Assembly (NCBI GenBank): GCA_007118975.1
Contig: SKQO01000009.1
Location: 1-51,115, forward strand
Reading direction: 5' to 3'
Length of the DNA: 51,115 nucleotides
From: Halobacteriales archaeon
GTDB lineage: Archaea; Halobacteriota; Halobacteria; Halobacteriales; SKNY01
Positions 26,783 to 35,346 of the stretch are shown one piece after another; within the stretch, counting starts at the first letter, position 1; each line of letters opens with the position of its first letter. The translations under genes were made by a program, and so were the position numbers. Below the pieces are notes generated by a model. The model had not been told where the DNA came from and made no database searches. It worked only from the letters and a program-made list of their open reading frames with translations.

Positions 26783-27453
26783 CGGCCCGGGAGGACGATG
26801 GCACCGAGCGCTGGTCTCGGATGATCGACCGCCCGAGCGTCGTCGATGCGAACGAGGACCTCGTTACATGTGCGGATGGGGGCGAACTGCTTTATCTCGA
26901 TCCCGCGACCGGGGATCTCATCGAACGTGTGAGCGTCGGTGAGGCGGGCGAACCGATCGAACACCTTGCCGTGGCCCCGGATGCTTGTTATGCTGTGATC
27001 GGTGACACGGACGAAGAGCTCGTCGCTGTCACGCACGACGGGCCGGTGCCAGCATGGCGAGTCGAGGTGCCTGGCGTCGAATCCCCGCCTCACGTCACCG
27101 GGGGTGTCGTTACCGTGCAGACGGCGCGCACCCCTGCTCCCGGCTCCCGACGGACGGCGTTGCGTGTCTTCGATTCCAGCGACGGCGAATCTATGATGGA
27201 ACGTGCCCCCGCCGATGCGCCACCGATCGTTGGAGAGGAGGGCATCTACACGTACGATAGTTCGAGCTGCGAGGCTGTGGCGCTGGCGTACGACGGGACA
27301 ACCCGGTGGCGATCACCGCTTCCCGATAGCCACTGCGACGCGGAGACTCCCCGCCCACACCTGTTTCCCGATCGGGTGGTTTACCGGGCCGGGGAAACTG
27401 GGATCGTCGGATTCCGTCGCCGTCGGGGGACCCGCCGTGGCATCTTCCTCTAA
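26779..27453 (+). CDS. beta-propeller continuation (C-terminal part of split lipoprotein)
   Basis: 224 codons in the +1 frame relative to the upstream part. It contains propeller repeats such as DGTERWSRMIDRPSV, GELLYLDPATGDLIERV and VALAYDGTTRWRSP, which complete the blades begun upstream. It has no signal peptide of its own, so as an independent protein it would stay in the cytoplasm. The GTG start overlaps the upstream TGA as GTGA, so coupled translation is formally possible. It is convergent with the PIN-ATPase gene, 6 bp away. Confidence 0.7.
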   Translation: MTAREDDGTERWSRMIDRPSVVDANEDLVTCADGGELLYLDPATGDLIERVSVGEAGEPIEHLAVAPDACYAVIGDTDEELVAVTHDGPVPAWRVEVPGVESPPHVTGGVVTVQTARTPAPGSRRTALRVFDSSDGESMMERAPADAPPIVGEEGIYTYDSSSCEAVALAYDGTTRWRSPLPDSHCDAETPRPHLFPDRVVYRAGETGIVGFRRRRGTRRGIFL

Positions 27454-27459
27454 TCGTTC

Positions 27460-29307
27460 TTACGCGCGTGCGACAGTTATCTGCCGACCGCGATCGATCG
27501 CGTGTTCCAACTCTTCGGCAATCGCGCTGCCCCGTGAAACCTGGATATCTCCACCACTGCCGACGGTTGCAGTAAAGAGGTATTCGCCGTCGGCCTGGAC
27601 CTCCACCGTTTCGCCCGGGGCAGCCTCGGCGAGTTCCAGCACGACGTGTCGCCCGGTAACATCGGGGGTTACCAGCTCGCCGGATGCCTGCCCATCCCCC
27701 TGGGATCGGGGCCGGGGAGGCGTCCGGTCGGGTGCATCCGCGAGTGGTCGCACATCAATACTCAACCCCAAACGGGCCTCGACCTCGGAGATACGGGTGC
27801 CGCCCTTTCCGATCACGCCCGAGATGGCATCCTCCTCGACATAGACTATCGCGCGGTTCTCGCTCACGAGTTCGACCTCCACGTGACCCCGCGCGATCGA
27901 TCGTATCTCTCGTTCGACCTCCTGTTTTGCAATTTTGCTGACGCCGCTTTCGGCCTCCTCGCCGTCGAGGGGCACCGTCACGACCTGACGATTGAACGTG
28001 TAGATCTCGTAGACCGGACGACCGGTTTCGAATTCCCTGATGACGATGACCGGGCGCGAAAGGTCCTCTTCGGTCAGCCCGTGTGGCACCTTCACCTGGG
28101 TTGTTACGTCGTAGACGGTGTGGACCTCCCCGGCCTCGATGTAGATTACCGTGTCGACGACCTGGGGGATCAAGCCGAGTTCGACCCGCCCGATCAATCG
28201 CTGGAGGGCGTCGATGGCCCGCGTCGCGTGGACGACCCCGATCATCCCCACGCCCGCCAGCCGCATGTCCGCAAATACCTCGAAATCGTCCGTCTTGCGC
28301 ACCTCGTCGTAGATCGTATAGTCTGGCCTGACCATCAGAAGCGAGTCGGCTGTTTCGGCCATGGACCCACCCAGTGCTGTATACTGGGTAATCTCCGGTC
28401 CGACGTCGAGATCCCGCGGTTTTTCCATCGTCTTGACGGTGTATCCCCGCCCGGCCAGGAATTCGGCGACTGCTTGGGCGAATGTGGATTTGCCGGCACC
28501 GGGGGAGCCGGCGATCAATACACCCCGTTTCCGTTCGAGGAGGCGTTCCCGGAGTGAATCCGCGTATTCGTAATCGTCGAGTTCGGTCTTGACCAGCGGG
28601 CGCACGGCCGTGATTTCCAACCCGTCCGCGAACGGTGGCCGCGCGATGGCGATCCGGTACGACTGGTACTGGACGATTGTCATTCCCGGCTGAGAGAGCT
28701 CGATAAAGCCGTCACTGGCCTGTTTTGCGGTATGCTCGATTTCTCTCGCCATTTCGGCAAGGTCGGCCTCGCTGAGGATTTCGTCCGAGATGGGTTCGAA
28801 CCGCATGTCGCCCACCGTGCCCCGTTTTGCCATCGGCACGACGCGTTGCTTGAGGTGGACGCTCATCGTCTGCTCGTCGAAATAGCGCTCGATGTCGAGC
28901 GTCTCGATCTCCTCGACCCGCGGGGCGATGTATTCGACGTCGAGGCCTTTTGCCCGGGCGACTTCGCTCTGGACGATATCACTCGTGACAAAGGTGGCGT
29001 CGTGTTCGGCGGCGAGCTCGCGGATCATCGCGTCGATCTCGCCCTCGGTCGCAGCGTCCTGCTCGACACGGGTGGGCTGTCGACCCACGTACTGAATGTC
29101 GATATCGCCGTCGTCGGCCAGGTCAGCAAGCGCCAACAACTCCTCGATACCGTCCCATCCCGTCTCGAGACCCGCATTCGCCTGATGTTCGAGCTCGCTG
29201 ACGACGGCTTCCGGAATGAGTACTGTCGCCCCAGCGAACTGTCCTTCCGCGATGCGTTCGGACACCCGGCCGTCGATCACGACGCTGGTGTCCGGCAGCA
29301 GTTTCAT
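27460..29307 (-). CDS. PINc/VapC-type ATPase with KH domain
   Basis: 615 residues. PIN-type nuclease domain about 1-130 with acidic residues Asp6, Glu39/Glu90 and Asp110; a PilT/VirB11-like ATPase with GSPGAGKST at 267-275 and YDEVRKTDDFEVFADMRLAG; a KH domain with IGKGG (about 490-530); and a C-terminal TRAM-like segment (GETVEVQADGEYLFTATV). This is a universal euryarchaeal protein of uncertain role, probably an RNA nuclease or RNA-remodelling ATPase. ATG 29307 begins MKLLPDTSVVIDG, the canonical PIN start. Confidence 0.92.
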   Translation of the reverse strand: MKLLPDTSVVIDGRVSERIAEGQFAGATVLIPEAVVSELEHQANAGLETGWDGIEELLALADLADDGDIDIQYVGRQPTRVEQDAATEGEIDAMIRELAAEHDATFVTSDIVQSEVARAKGLDVEYIAPRVEEIETLDIERYFDEQTMSVHLKQRVVPMAKRGTVGDMRFEPISDEILSEADLAEMAREIEHTAKQASDGFIELSQPGMTIVQYQSYRIAIARPPFADGLEITAVRPLVKTELDDYEYADSLRERLLERKRGVLIAGSPGAGKSTFAQAVAEFLAGRGYTVKTMEKPRDLDVGPEITQYTALGGSMAETADSLLMVRPDYTIYDEVRKTDDFEVFADMRLAGVGMIGVVHATRAIDALQRLIGRVELGLIPQVVDTVIYIEAGEVHTVYDVTTQVKVPHGLTEEDLSRPVIVIREFETGRPVYEIYTFNRQVVTVPLDGEEAESGVSKIAKQEVEREIRSIARGHVEVELVSENRAIVYVEEDAISGVIGKGGTRISEVEARLGLSIDVRPLADAPDRTPPRPRSQGDGQASGELVTPDVTGRHVVLELAEAAPGETVEVQADGEYLFTATVGSGGDIQVSRGSAIAEELEHAIDRGRQITVARA

Positions 29308-29387
29308 AGGGAACCTTCGCCCTGCTCCGTCAAGAAGGGTGGGTACCCGCCGGACGATTTTTGCGGCTCAGCGTGGTTGGCTCCAGC

Positions 29388-30461
29388 ATGACCCTCCCCG
29401 AACTGGTCGAGTCCTTGGTCGCCATCCCGAGCCACGACGATCCGACTGCTGCGGGCGATTTCATCGAAGACTGGTTGCGAACGGAGACGGATGCCACAAT
29501 CGGACGAGATGCGGTCGGAAACGTTCTCGCGCGGCGCGGTAATCGACCTGACGCCCTCGCGTTGGTCGGCCACCACGACGTTGTTCCACCCACACCGGAT
29601 CAGGTAAGCCAGGGGGGTTACGTGACCGAGCAGCGCGGGGGTCGTATCTACGGGCGGGGGAGCGCTGATATGAAGGGATCGCTTGCGGCGGCGATGCGGG
29701 CGTTTCGCGATGCCGAGCCGGCGATGGGACTCACGTTCGCTAGTTTGGTCGACGAGGAAGTAGGCGGTCGGGGCGCGGATCACGCCATCGAACAGGGATT
29801 CGTCCCGGACGCCGCAGTCATTCTCGAGGGATCAACGGGCTACTCCGCCGATGGCGTGGTCGACGTGGCGATCGCGCACAACGGTCGTCGGGAAAGCAGG
29901 CTCATCGCTAGCGGATCGTCCGCACATGCGAGCGAACCAGCGGCGGGGGAGAACGCCATTTACCGGGCCTGTAGCGCGATCGAGCAGCTGCGAACGTTCG
30001 AGTGGCCGACGACGATGGTGGCCGAAGAACACATGCGGGGAAGCGTCGTTGCCACCAAGATCGAGGGCGGCGATCGCGCGAACGTCATCCCCGATCGTTG
30101 CACTGTCTGGGTCGACGAACGGACGGTTCCGGATGGTCGAGTGCCAATCGAAACGCTGGCCGAACTCGAGGGGATCACCGTGGAGATCGATCAGGACCTG
30201 CCACCCATGCGGTGTCGAGATGCGATGTTCGCGGGAGAAGCGCTCGCCGTTGCCGACGCCTGCCAACCCGCCCGACCGCGACACGTGACGAAACCCCACG
30301 CGACCGACGGCGGCCGGCTCGACCGCGCCGGGACGGCCTGCGTCGTCATTGGCGGGGCCGAGCCCGGCGAGGCCCACACCGACGACGAGTCGGTGTCGAT
30401 CGACGTGTTGGAGCGTTGCGAGCGGATCTACCGGGACCTCGCGGCGCGATGGAATGCGTAG
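29388..30461 (+). CDS. M20 family metallopeptidase/deacylase
   Basis: 357-residue di-zinc hydrolase. Metal ligands: His62 and Asp64 (GHHDVVPP), Asp94 (GSADMKG), the catalytic pair Glu123/Glu124 (VDEEVGG) and a C-terminal His in GEAHTDDE. A dimerization-type insert is recognisable (HNGRRESRLIASGSSAHAS). It resembles succinyl-diaminopimelate desuccinylase or LysW-lysine hydrolase enzymes; with no lysine or arginine genes nearby the substrate stays open. ATG 29388 begins MTLPELVESLVAIPSH, the family start. Divergent from the PIN-ATPase gene. Confidence 0.88.
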   Translation: MTLPELVESLVAIPSHDDPTAAGDFIEDWLRTETDATIGRDAVGNVLARRGNRPDALALVGHHDVVPPTPDQVSQGGYVTEQRGGRIYGRGSADMKGSLAAAMRAFRDAEPAMGLTFASLVDEEVGGRGADHAIEQGFVPDAAVILEGSTGYSADGVVDVAIAHNGRRESRLIASGSSAHASEPAAGENAIYRACSAIEQLRTFEWPTTMVAEEHMRGSVVATKIEGGDRANVIPDRCTVWVDERTVPDGRVPIETLAELEGITVEIDQDLPPMRCRDAMFAGEALAVADACQPARPRHVTKPHATDGGRLDRAGTACVVIGGAEPGEAHTDDESVSIDVLERCERIYRDLAARWNA

Positions 30462-31218
30462 GGAACTGGGCGTGTGTGTCGGTTCTGGCAAGACAAGTGT
30501 TCTGCCCAACAGTGTGAATAATGGCTTCGGCGGTGGAGGATCGTCGACGCCTCATCCGCGACCGCGGGAGCCACCAACGCCTTCCGAGCTGGGGTCACCG
30601 GGTGACGAATCCGGACGGCGGAACAGTAACCCGAACGAGACAGCAGTCTAGCTCGGCCGGTGATGACGCGAACGTATCTGGCGCTGGGGATTCGGCGCCA
30701 CGGTTGGCCGGACCGACGAGCAGGAACCGACCGCTGTCCGGGAAGCACAGCGTTGTTTCGGGGGGAGGGTAACATCGGTGCCCAGCGACGTGATCGCGGC
30801 ACACGAACATGTGGTCACGGCGGCGTTTCAGGGGTGGCCGAAGGCCTTGAGTCGACTGCCTTCCGAGCATTCCCGCCTTGGGATCGTCGCATGTCCCCTG
30901 GCTGGAACGGCTGACTTGGAGTTGCGATCGAAGCGCGATACCCAGAGATATCTTCAAGACGTTTGCTGGTCGAGCCATGGCCTCGGGTACGGGCTGATGC
31001 TTGCGAGGGAATCGATTCGTATTACCCACCTGATGACAACCACGTTTCGAGTGTTGGCGATGGTGACGAGCCAGTCGATCAGGATGCGGTCGATCTGCTT
31101 ACCGATCGGCTCCCGGAAGCTCATCCCCGGACACCGATACTCAACCATGGTGCTAATCAAGCACGAGACGGGTGGATCGCTTCCGGCGGGATGCATTGCT
31201 GTCCCACGCGAGAAGCAC
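30462..31218. other. 757-bp gene-poor island with coding relics
   Basis: The longest stretch without a supportable gene. The open frames here lack starts, a family match or acidic composition. Two short frames do look like haloarchaeal protein: a Gly/Ser/Pro linker (GFGGGGSSTPHPRPREPP..., about 30520-30651) and an acidic segment (DSYYPPDDNHVSSVGDGDEPVDQD..., about 31010-31180) in another frame. A hairpin GAAGGC-N12-GCCTTC lies at 30840-30863. This is best read as decayed genes or the scar of a mobile element. Confidence 0.5.
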
Positions 31219-31896
31219 CTACACTGCGTCTGCGTCACCGTTAGTGAGCTGGGAGTCAACCCAGGCAATGAGGTCACCGGCCTCTTCCCGACCGATTCCG
31301 TGCCCGATCGGGTACGTTCGGAAGGTGACCTCGACCCCAGCTGCTTCGAGACGGTTTGCGGCGTCCTCGGCGCGGGTTGCGGGAATTACCTCGTCCTGCG
31401 TCCCACCACCGAGAAAGACCGCCGTTCCCGCCGCGTCCGCCAGGTCATTGACGTCGTAACGGGCGGGCAGGTACCCGTGCAACCCGACGATCCAAGCATA
31501 CCGTTCCGGTTGTTCGGCTAGCGCTCCCAAGGCTAGAATCGCTCCCTGGCTGAACCCGAGCAGGCCGATCTGCTCGTCGTCCAGGCCATACTCGGCGATT
31601 GCCGTCTCGAGAAAGGCTGACAACAGTGAGAGGCTCTCGTCGAAATCATCCGGATCTGGTTGGCTTGCGTGGAGCCCACCCGCCGAGAGGTCGATATCAT
31701 ACCAGGTGAATCCAGGCCCGAGCCGGGTGGGCGCTCGGACCGAGAGGAGGTGTACCCCGCCTGGGAGTTGCCGGCCGACTGGCACCAAGTCTTCCTCATC
31801 CGCGCCACGGCCGTGAAGGAGCACCACCGCGGGTGGGGTCTCTGGTCCGTCTTCCGGGGCAATGCTAACATGTTCGAGTGCAAAGTCGGGGGTCAT
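31219..31896 (-). CDS. alpha/beta hydrolase, carboxylesterase/phospholipase family
   Basis: 225 residues. Oxyanion region VVLLHGRGADEEDL, nucleophile elbow GFSQG with Ser116, and a complete triad with Asp168 (GGGTQDEVIP) and His199 (YPIGHGI). This is the YpfH/acyl-protein-thioesterase-like class, cytosolic, with no signal peptide. ATG 31896 (MTPDFALEHVSIAP) was chosen; the open frame upstream to 31995 overlaps the divergent zinc-finger promoter. The substrate is unknown. Confidence 0.9.
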   Translation of the reverse strand: MTPDFALEHVSIAPEDGPETPPAVVLLHGRGADEEDLVPVGRQLPGGVHLLSVRAPTRLGPGFTWYDIDLSAGGLHASQPDPDDFDESLSLLSAFLETAIAEYGLDDEQIGLLGFSQGAILALGALAEQPERYAWIVGLHGYLPARYDVNDLADAAGTAVFLGGGTQDEVIPATRAEDAANRLEAAGVEVTFRTYPIGHGIGREEAGDLIAWVDSQLTNGDADAV

Positions 31897-31942
31897 GGTC
31901 GGGTGGCGTCGTTCGTGACCACTTTCACCGCGACCCACATGG

Positions 31943-31948
31943 TTTATG
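31943..31948 (+). promoter_or_regulatory. TATA box and overlapping inverted repeat before the zinc-finger gene
   Basis: TTTATG at 31943-31948 lies about 30 nt before ATG 31975. Just downstream, CCATAC-N8-GTATGG and TACCAT-N7-ATGGTA overlap between about 31959 and 31980, placing dyad symmetry over the transcription start and start codon. Confidence 0.45.
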
Positions 31949-31974
31949 TAGTGGTGTGCCATACCATGGCATGT

Positions 31975-32157
31975 ATGGTAACCGCACCAGGTCACGACGT
32001 CGAGGTGACGTTCGACCGATTTCTACTGGAGCGCGGCCACGAACCAACTCAATCGTGGGACCGCAACCACAATAAAAAGCAGTGTCCGGAGTGCGGTGGG
32101 TTGCACGATCTGGCGGCGGCGGCCTGCGCGGTGTGTGGGTGGGAACCCGTAACCTGA
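31975..32157 (+). CDS. small zinc-finger protein, HVO_0416-like
   Basis: 60 residues. N-terminal acidic stretch with FDRFLLERGH and SWDRNHNKK, then a zinc ribbon CPEC-GGLHDLAAAAC-AVC. It resembles the haloarchaeal HVO_0416-type zinc-finger proteins, which share the KKQCPECGGLHD core. ATG 31975 fits the TATA distance for a leaderless message; the in-frame ATG at 31966 is the alternative. Upstream of, and co-oriented with, the helicase gene, but the latter has its own TATA box. Confidence 0.8.
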   Translation: MVTAPGHDVEVTFDRFLLERGHEPTQSWDRNHNKKQCPECGGLHDLAAAACAVCGWEPVT

Positions 32158-32231
32158 CCTTCGCCTTCCCCCGCAGTTCTGCGGGAATGGCCGGCCGTGG
32201 CGGGATTGAGTGGTGAACCGATTTCACGACG

Positions 32232-32236
32232 TTTAT
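32232..32236 (+). promoter_or_regulatory. TATA box of the UvrD-like helicase gene
   Basis: TTTAT in ACGTTTATGAGG, about 29 nt before ATG 32263. The leaderless distance supports that start. Confidence 0.55.
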
Positions 32237-32262
32237 GAGGGGTGGGTTCATGTTACTGTTCA

Positions 32263-34104
32263 ATGTCTGATGCCGCCCCGCACGTGACACGGCTCTTCGG
32301 GGGGCCGGGAAGCGGGAAAACGACTGCCTTGTTGGACCGTGTCGAAGAAATTCTTTCGGACGATACTGTCGAATTTCGTGATATTCTCGTCGTCTCGTAC
32401 ACCCGCGCGGCCGCCGCCGAGGTCCGCGATCGTCTCGCAGAACGCCTGGACGTTCACCCGAAATCTCTCCAGGGAAACGTCTGTACGATGCACGCGAAAG
32501 CCTATGAACTTCTCAATCTCTCCCGGTCCGACGTCGTCGGCGAGTCGGACAAACAGGAGTTCTGTGAGGAATACGGGCTGGAGTACGAGGACGAGTACCA
32601 GAGCGCCGGGCGCCGGACCGCGCGATCGACCACACTCGGCAACAAGATCATCGCGACAAGCCAGTGGCTCCAACGGACCAACCGGGAAGTTGCTGACTGG
32701 TACGACGTCCCGTTCCAGTGGAACATCGAAAACGTGCGCCTCCCCCCGGAGATCGACCCGCACTCGATGTCGGGGAACAAGTACACCCCCACGTGGTCCT
32801 CCGAGGACGACCGGGTCGACGTCCCGGAGGCGATCCGTGGCTGGCGGGCGTACAAGGGTGAACACGAACTCATCGGTTTTGCGGACATGCTCGAACGTGT
32901 CGCCCAGCGCTCGCTCGTTCCGTCCGTCGATTACCTGGTTATCGACGAGTTTCAGGATATCACAATGCTCCAGTACGACGTGTATGAGGAGTGGCGACCC
33001 CACATGAAGCGAATCCTCATCGCCGGCGACGACGATCAGGTGGTCTACGCCTGGCAGGGAGCGGATCCGAACCTGCTCCTCGACGCGGCGGTCGATGACG
33101 ATGAGGTGCTCCCGAACTCCTATCGGCTCCCATCGCGAATCCTCGACGTCGTCAACCAGGAGATTAGACACATCGAGAAGCGCCAGGAAAAGGACCTCAA
33201 TCCCCGAAAGGAGGGTGGGGAAGTAGAAGTGATGTCCCAGGCATCGATTCTCGACGAAGTCCGGGCTGTCCGCGCGGTTGCCCAGGGAGACGCCGAGGAA
33301 AGCGCCATGGTGTTGTTTCGGGCCCGGTATCAGATGTTTCAATTCATCGACGAGTTCATCACCGAGGGTATCCCGTTCCGCGTGATGACAGACCAGCGTA
33401 TGTGGACCGCCCGGTTTACCGGATACGTCCACTCGATCGAGGCGCTAGACGCCGGCGAGGAAATCGACGGTGTTGCTGCCCAGCGGGTGGCCGACATGCT
33501 CGACGATGCCGCATTCGGCATGAACGAACGGGACGAGCTGTTCGACGAAATCGACGAGAAGGCGGAGGCCGCCGGGGTGGAGGATCTCGAAAAGATCACG
33601 GTCGGCGCGGAGGAGATCCGTGAGCATGCGCCCTTCCTCCCTGATCCGCTCTCGGCCGCGGAGATGACGAGGAAGATCACCTCGTTCCAACGAAAAAGCA
33701 TGAAGGCCTACTTCGCGGCGGGTCAGTACCGGGGAATGGATCCCAGCCGGATCCGCATCGGGACGATCCACAGCGCGAAGGGCCGTGAGGCGGATCACGT
33801 GTTCGTCGCTACCGACCTTACGGAGAAGGTCGTCGAGCAGATGTCCGCGATCACCGACCAGGACGACGTGCCGATCGACGAAGAGTTCACCGCCACGACA
33901 AACCCCGTCCCGATCGTGACCGACAACGAACGCCGTGTTTTCTACGTGGGTATGAGCCGTGCCCGGGAGCGGCTGGTATTGCTGGAGAATCTTATTTCCG
34001 GCGCACCGACGCTCCCCATTGACGTGCTCCTCTGTAACGAACCGACCGATCTAGATCCGGAAGCCGTTCTCGAGAACTCGGATCTCACGATCGAGGCCCA
34101 GTAG
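32263..34104 (+). CDS. UvrD/Rep-family ATP-dependent DNA helicase
   Basis: Superfamily 1A helicase, 613 residues, for DNA repair or replication restart. All motifs are visible: Q/I GGPGSGKT at 13-20, Ia SYTRAAAAEVRDRL, II DEFQD, III GDDDQVVYAWQGADP, IV LPNSYRLP, V GTIHSAKGREADHVFV and VI YVGMSRARERL. Somewhat shorter than bacterial UvrD (~720), with a compact 2B domain, as in haloarchaeal homologues. ATG 32263 is supported by a TATA box 29 nt upstream. uvrA lies 12 kb downstream; other Uvr genes are not in this window. Confidence 0.95.
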   Translation: MSDAAPHVTRLFGGPGSGKTTALLDRVEEILSDDTVEFRDILVVSYTRAAAAEVRDRLAERLDVHPKSLQGNVCTMHAKAYELLNLSRSDVVGESDKQEFCEEYGLEYEDEYQSAGRRTARSTTLGNKIIATSQWLQRTNREVADWYDVPFQWNIENVRLPPEIDPHSMSGNKYTPTWSSEDDRVDVPEAIRGWRAYKGEHELIGFADMLERVAQRSLVPSVDYLVIDEFQDITMLQYDVYEEWRPHMKRILIAGDDDQVVYAWQGADPNLLLDAAVDDDEVLPNSYRLPSRILDVVNQEIRHIEKRQEKDLNPRKEGGEVEVMSQASILDEVRAVRAVAQGDAEESAMVLFRARYQMFQFIDEFITEGIPFRVMTDQRMWTARFTGYVHSIEALDAGEEIDGVAAQRVADMLDDAAFGMNERDELFDEIDEKAEAAGVEDLEKITVGAEEIREHAPFLPDPLSAAEMTRKITSFQRKSMKAYFAAGQYRGMDPSRIRIGTIHSAKGREADHVFVATDLTEKVVEQMSAITDQDDVPIDEEFTATTNPVPIVTDNERRVFYVGMSRARERLVLLENLISGAPTLPIDVLLCNEPTDLDPEAVLENSDLTIEAQ

Positions 34105-34174
34105 CAGCCACAGCTCGACAGGTGTTCAATCGTTTTCGCTTGCGAACGCGCCGACGGCGTCGTCCGTTTACGTG

Positions 34175-34978
34175 CTATTCCGCGTCCGCCAGGTGAGCCT
34201 CGAACTGCCGTTGTGACTCGATCGTGTAGGCCAGGTTGAAGGCGAACAGTTCGTGGGTGCAGGTGCCGTTCCAGTTCGTCTCGACCATGGTCCTGGTGAT
34301 CGGTTCGAACTCCACCGCCCCCATCCCGATCGGGAGGTGCTCGTCGTCGCCGTGGCCCCGGATGTCGTTTAGATGAACGTGGCTGATTCGCTCCCCGTAC
34401 TCCCGTAATAGCACCGCTTGTTCGTTCCCGTCGGTCTCCATGATCTCTGCATGCCCAGTGTCGAGGCACAGCTGCGCGTTGGTTTGCTGGAACAAATCGG
34501 GCCAGAGGTCGGTCGAGAAGTAACTGCCGGGCATGTTCTCGACACAGAGTTCGATGTCTCGACCCTCCACGTAGGCACAGAGGCGCGTTACGGACTCGAA
34601 CAGTGATTCCCGCAAGGTGTCGACCGACCACGGGTCGCTCCCCACGCCGGTCGAGGCATGATAGACCCCTTTGGTGGCACCGATGTCGAGTGCCATATCG
34701 ATCGCCGCCTCGAGTTCCGCGCAGGCGCCGGTGCGGACGTGATCGTATGGAGTCCCCACGTCGAAACTGTACGGGAGGTGGACGATGATATCGATGTCGT
34801 GACGGTCCCGCAAGGTCCGGATCCGGTCAGCGTCGAGCTGTGAGGCGGGAAATGCCTGTTCCATGTCGAGTTCCAGAAAATCAAATCCGTGGTCGTCCGC
34901 GACTGCAAATGCTTCCGCCGTGTCGACGGTCCCGAGTACGGCGAATCCTTGTTCGATGTCCATGGTCGTACGGGACAT
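34175..34978 (-). CDS. sugar phosphate isomerase/epimerase-like TIM barrel
   Basis: 267 residues of the xylose isomerase-like/AP endonuclease 2 superfamily. Metal-binding strand ends are recognisable: DFLELDME, IIVHLPY, ELCVENMPGS, LCLDTGHAEI and HVHLNDIRGHGDDEHLPIGMGAVEF. Glu, Asp, His and Glu ligands typical of the fold are thus present. Met1 (34978) or Met6 (34963) may be the start. No pathway neighbours clarify the substrate; sugar isomerase or endonuclease IV-like activity are both possible in this family. Confidence 0.85.
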   Translation of the reverse strand: MSRTTMDIEQGFAVLGTVDTAEAFAVADDHGFDFLELDMEQAFPASQLDADRIRTLRDRHDIDIIVHLPYSFDVGTPYDHVRTGACAELEAAIDMALDIGATKGVYHASTGVGSDPWSVDTLRESLFESVTRLCAYVEGRDIELCVENMPGSYFSTDLWPDLFQQTNAQLCLDTGHAEIMETDGNEQAVLLREYGERISHVHLNDIRGHGDDEHLPIGMGAVEFEPITRTMVETNWNGTCTHELFAFNLAYTIESQRQFEAHLADAE

Positions 34979-35022
34979 AGTCGTGGGCTATTCCTTGAGG
35001 CGGTCGATCCGGGGAGCACGGC

Positions 35023-35262
35023 TCACTCTTCTTTCCGGGAGAATCTGCCGAAGACTCGCTGGCGAATCGACTGGATCGGACTGGGCAGTCGCCGACGGAC
35101 GTACTCGGGGAGCCAGACGACCAGGACTGCCAGTGCCAGAAACGCCACACCGAACGCCGTCCGACCCTGGTAGAGGAATTCGAACCCGACGATTCCCAGC
35201 GGGATGGCGACCACCAGCCCCGCAAACAGCGACAGCATATCGACGAGTCCCGGCCGGTACAT
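35023..35262 (-). CDS. small haloarchaeal membrane protein, DUF7533-like
   Basis: 79 residues with two predicted helices (about 9-29 and 36-53: LFAGLVVAIPLGIVGFEFL and AFGVAFLALAVLVVW), then a basic tail ending FSRKEE. The start is ATG 35262 or the ATG at 35238. The pattern of two helices joined by YQGRT resembles the haloarchaeal DUF7533 type. Divergent from the riboflavin synthase gene. Function unknown. Confidence 0.7.
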   Translation of the reverse strand: MYRPGLVDMLSLFAGLVVAIPLGIVGFEFLYQGRTAFGVAFLALAVLVVWLPEYVRRRLPSPIQSIRQRVFGRFSRKEE

Positions 35263-35346
35263 GCCCTCGATACCCGCCTCGCGAGCAAAAACGCGGCGGT
35301 CCACCGACTCGCAACCCTTTCGGCGCACCACCGTCGATGCCCGCCT

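Noticed and set aside
30778-31521. 247-codon plus-strand ORF
   Set aside because: Its second half is antisense to the well-supported esterase gene, and its composition is basic and unlike the acidic neighbours. It is an open frame by chance, although the upstream 440 bp may include relic sequence.
32260-33432. 390-codon minus-strand ORF
   Set aside because: Antisense to the helicase gene, whose motifs are all present in order.
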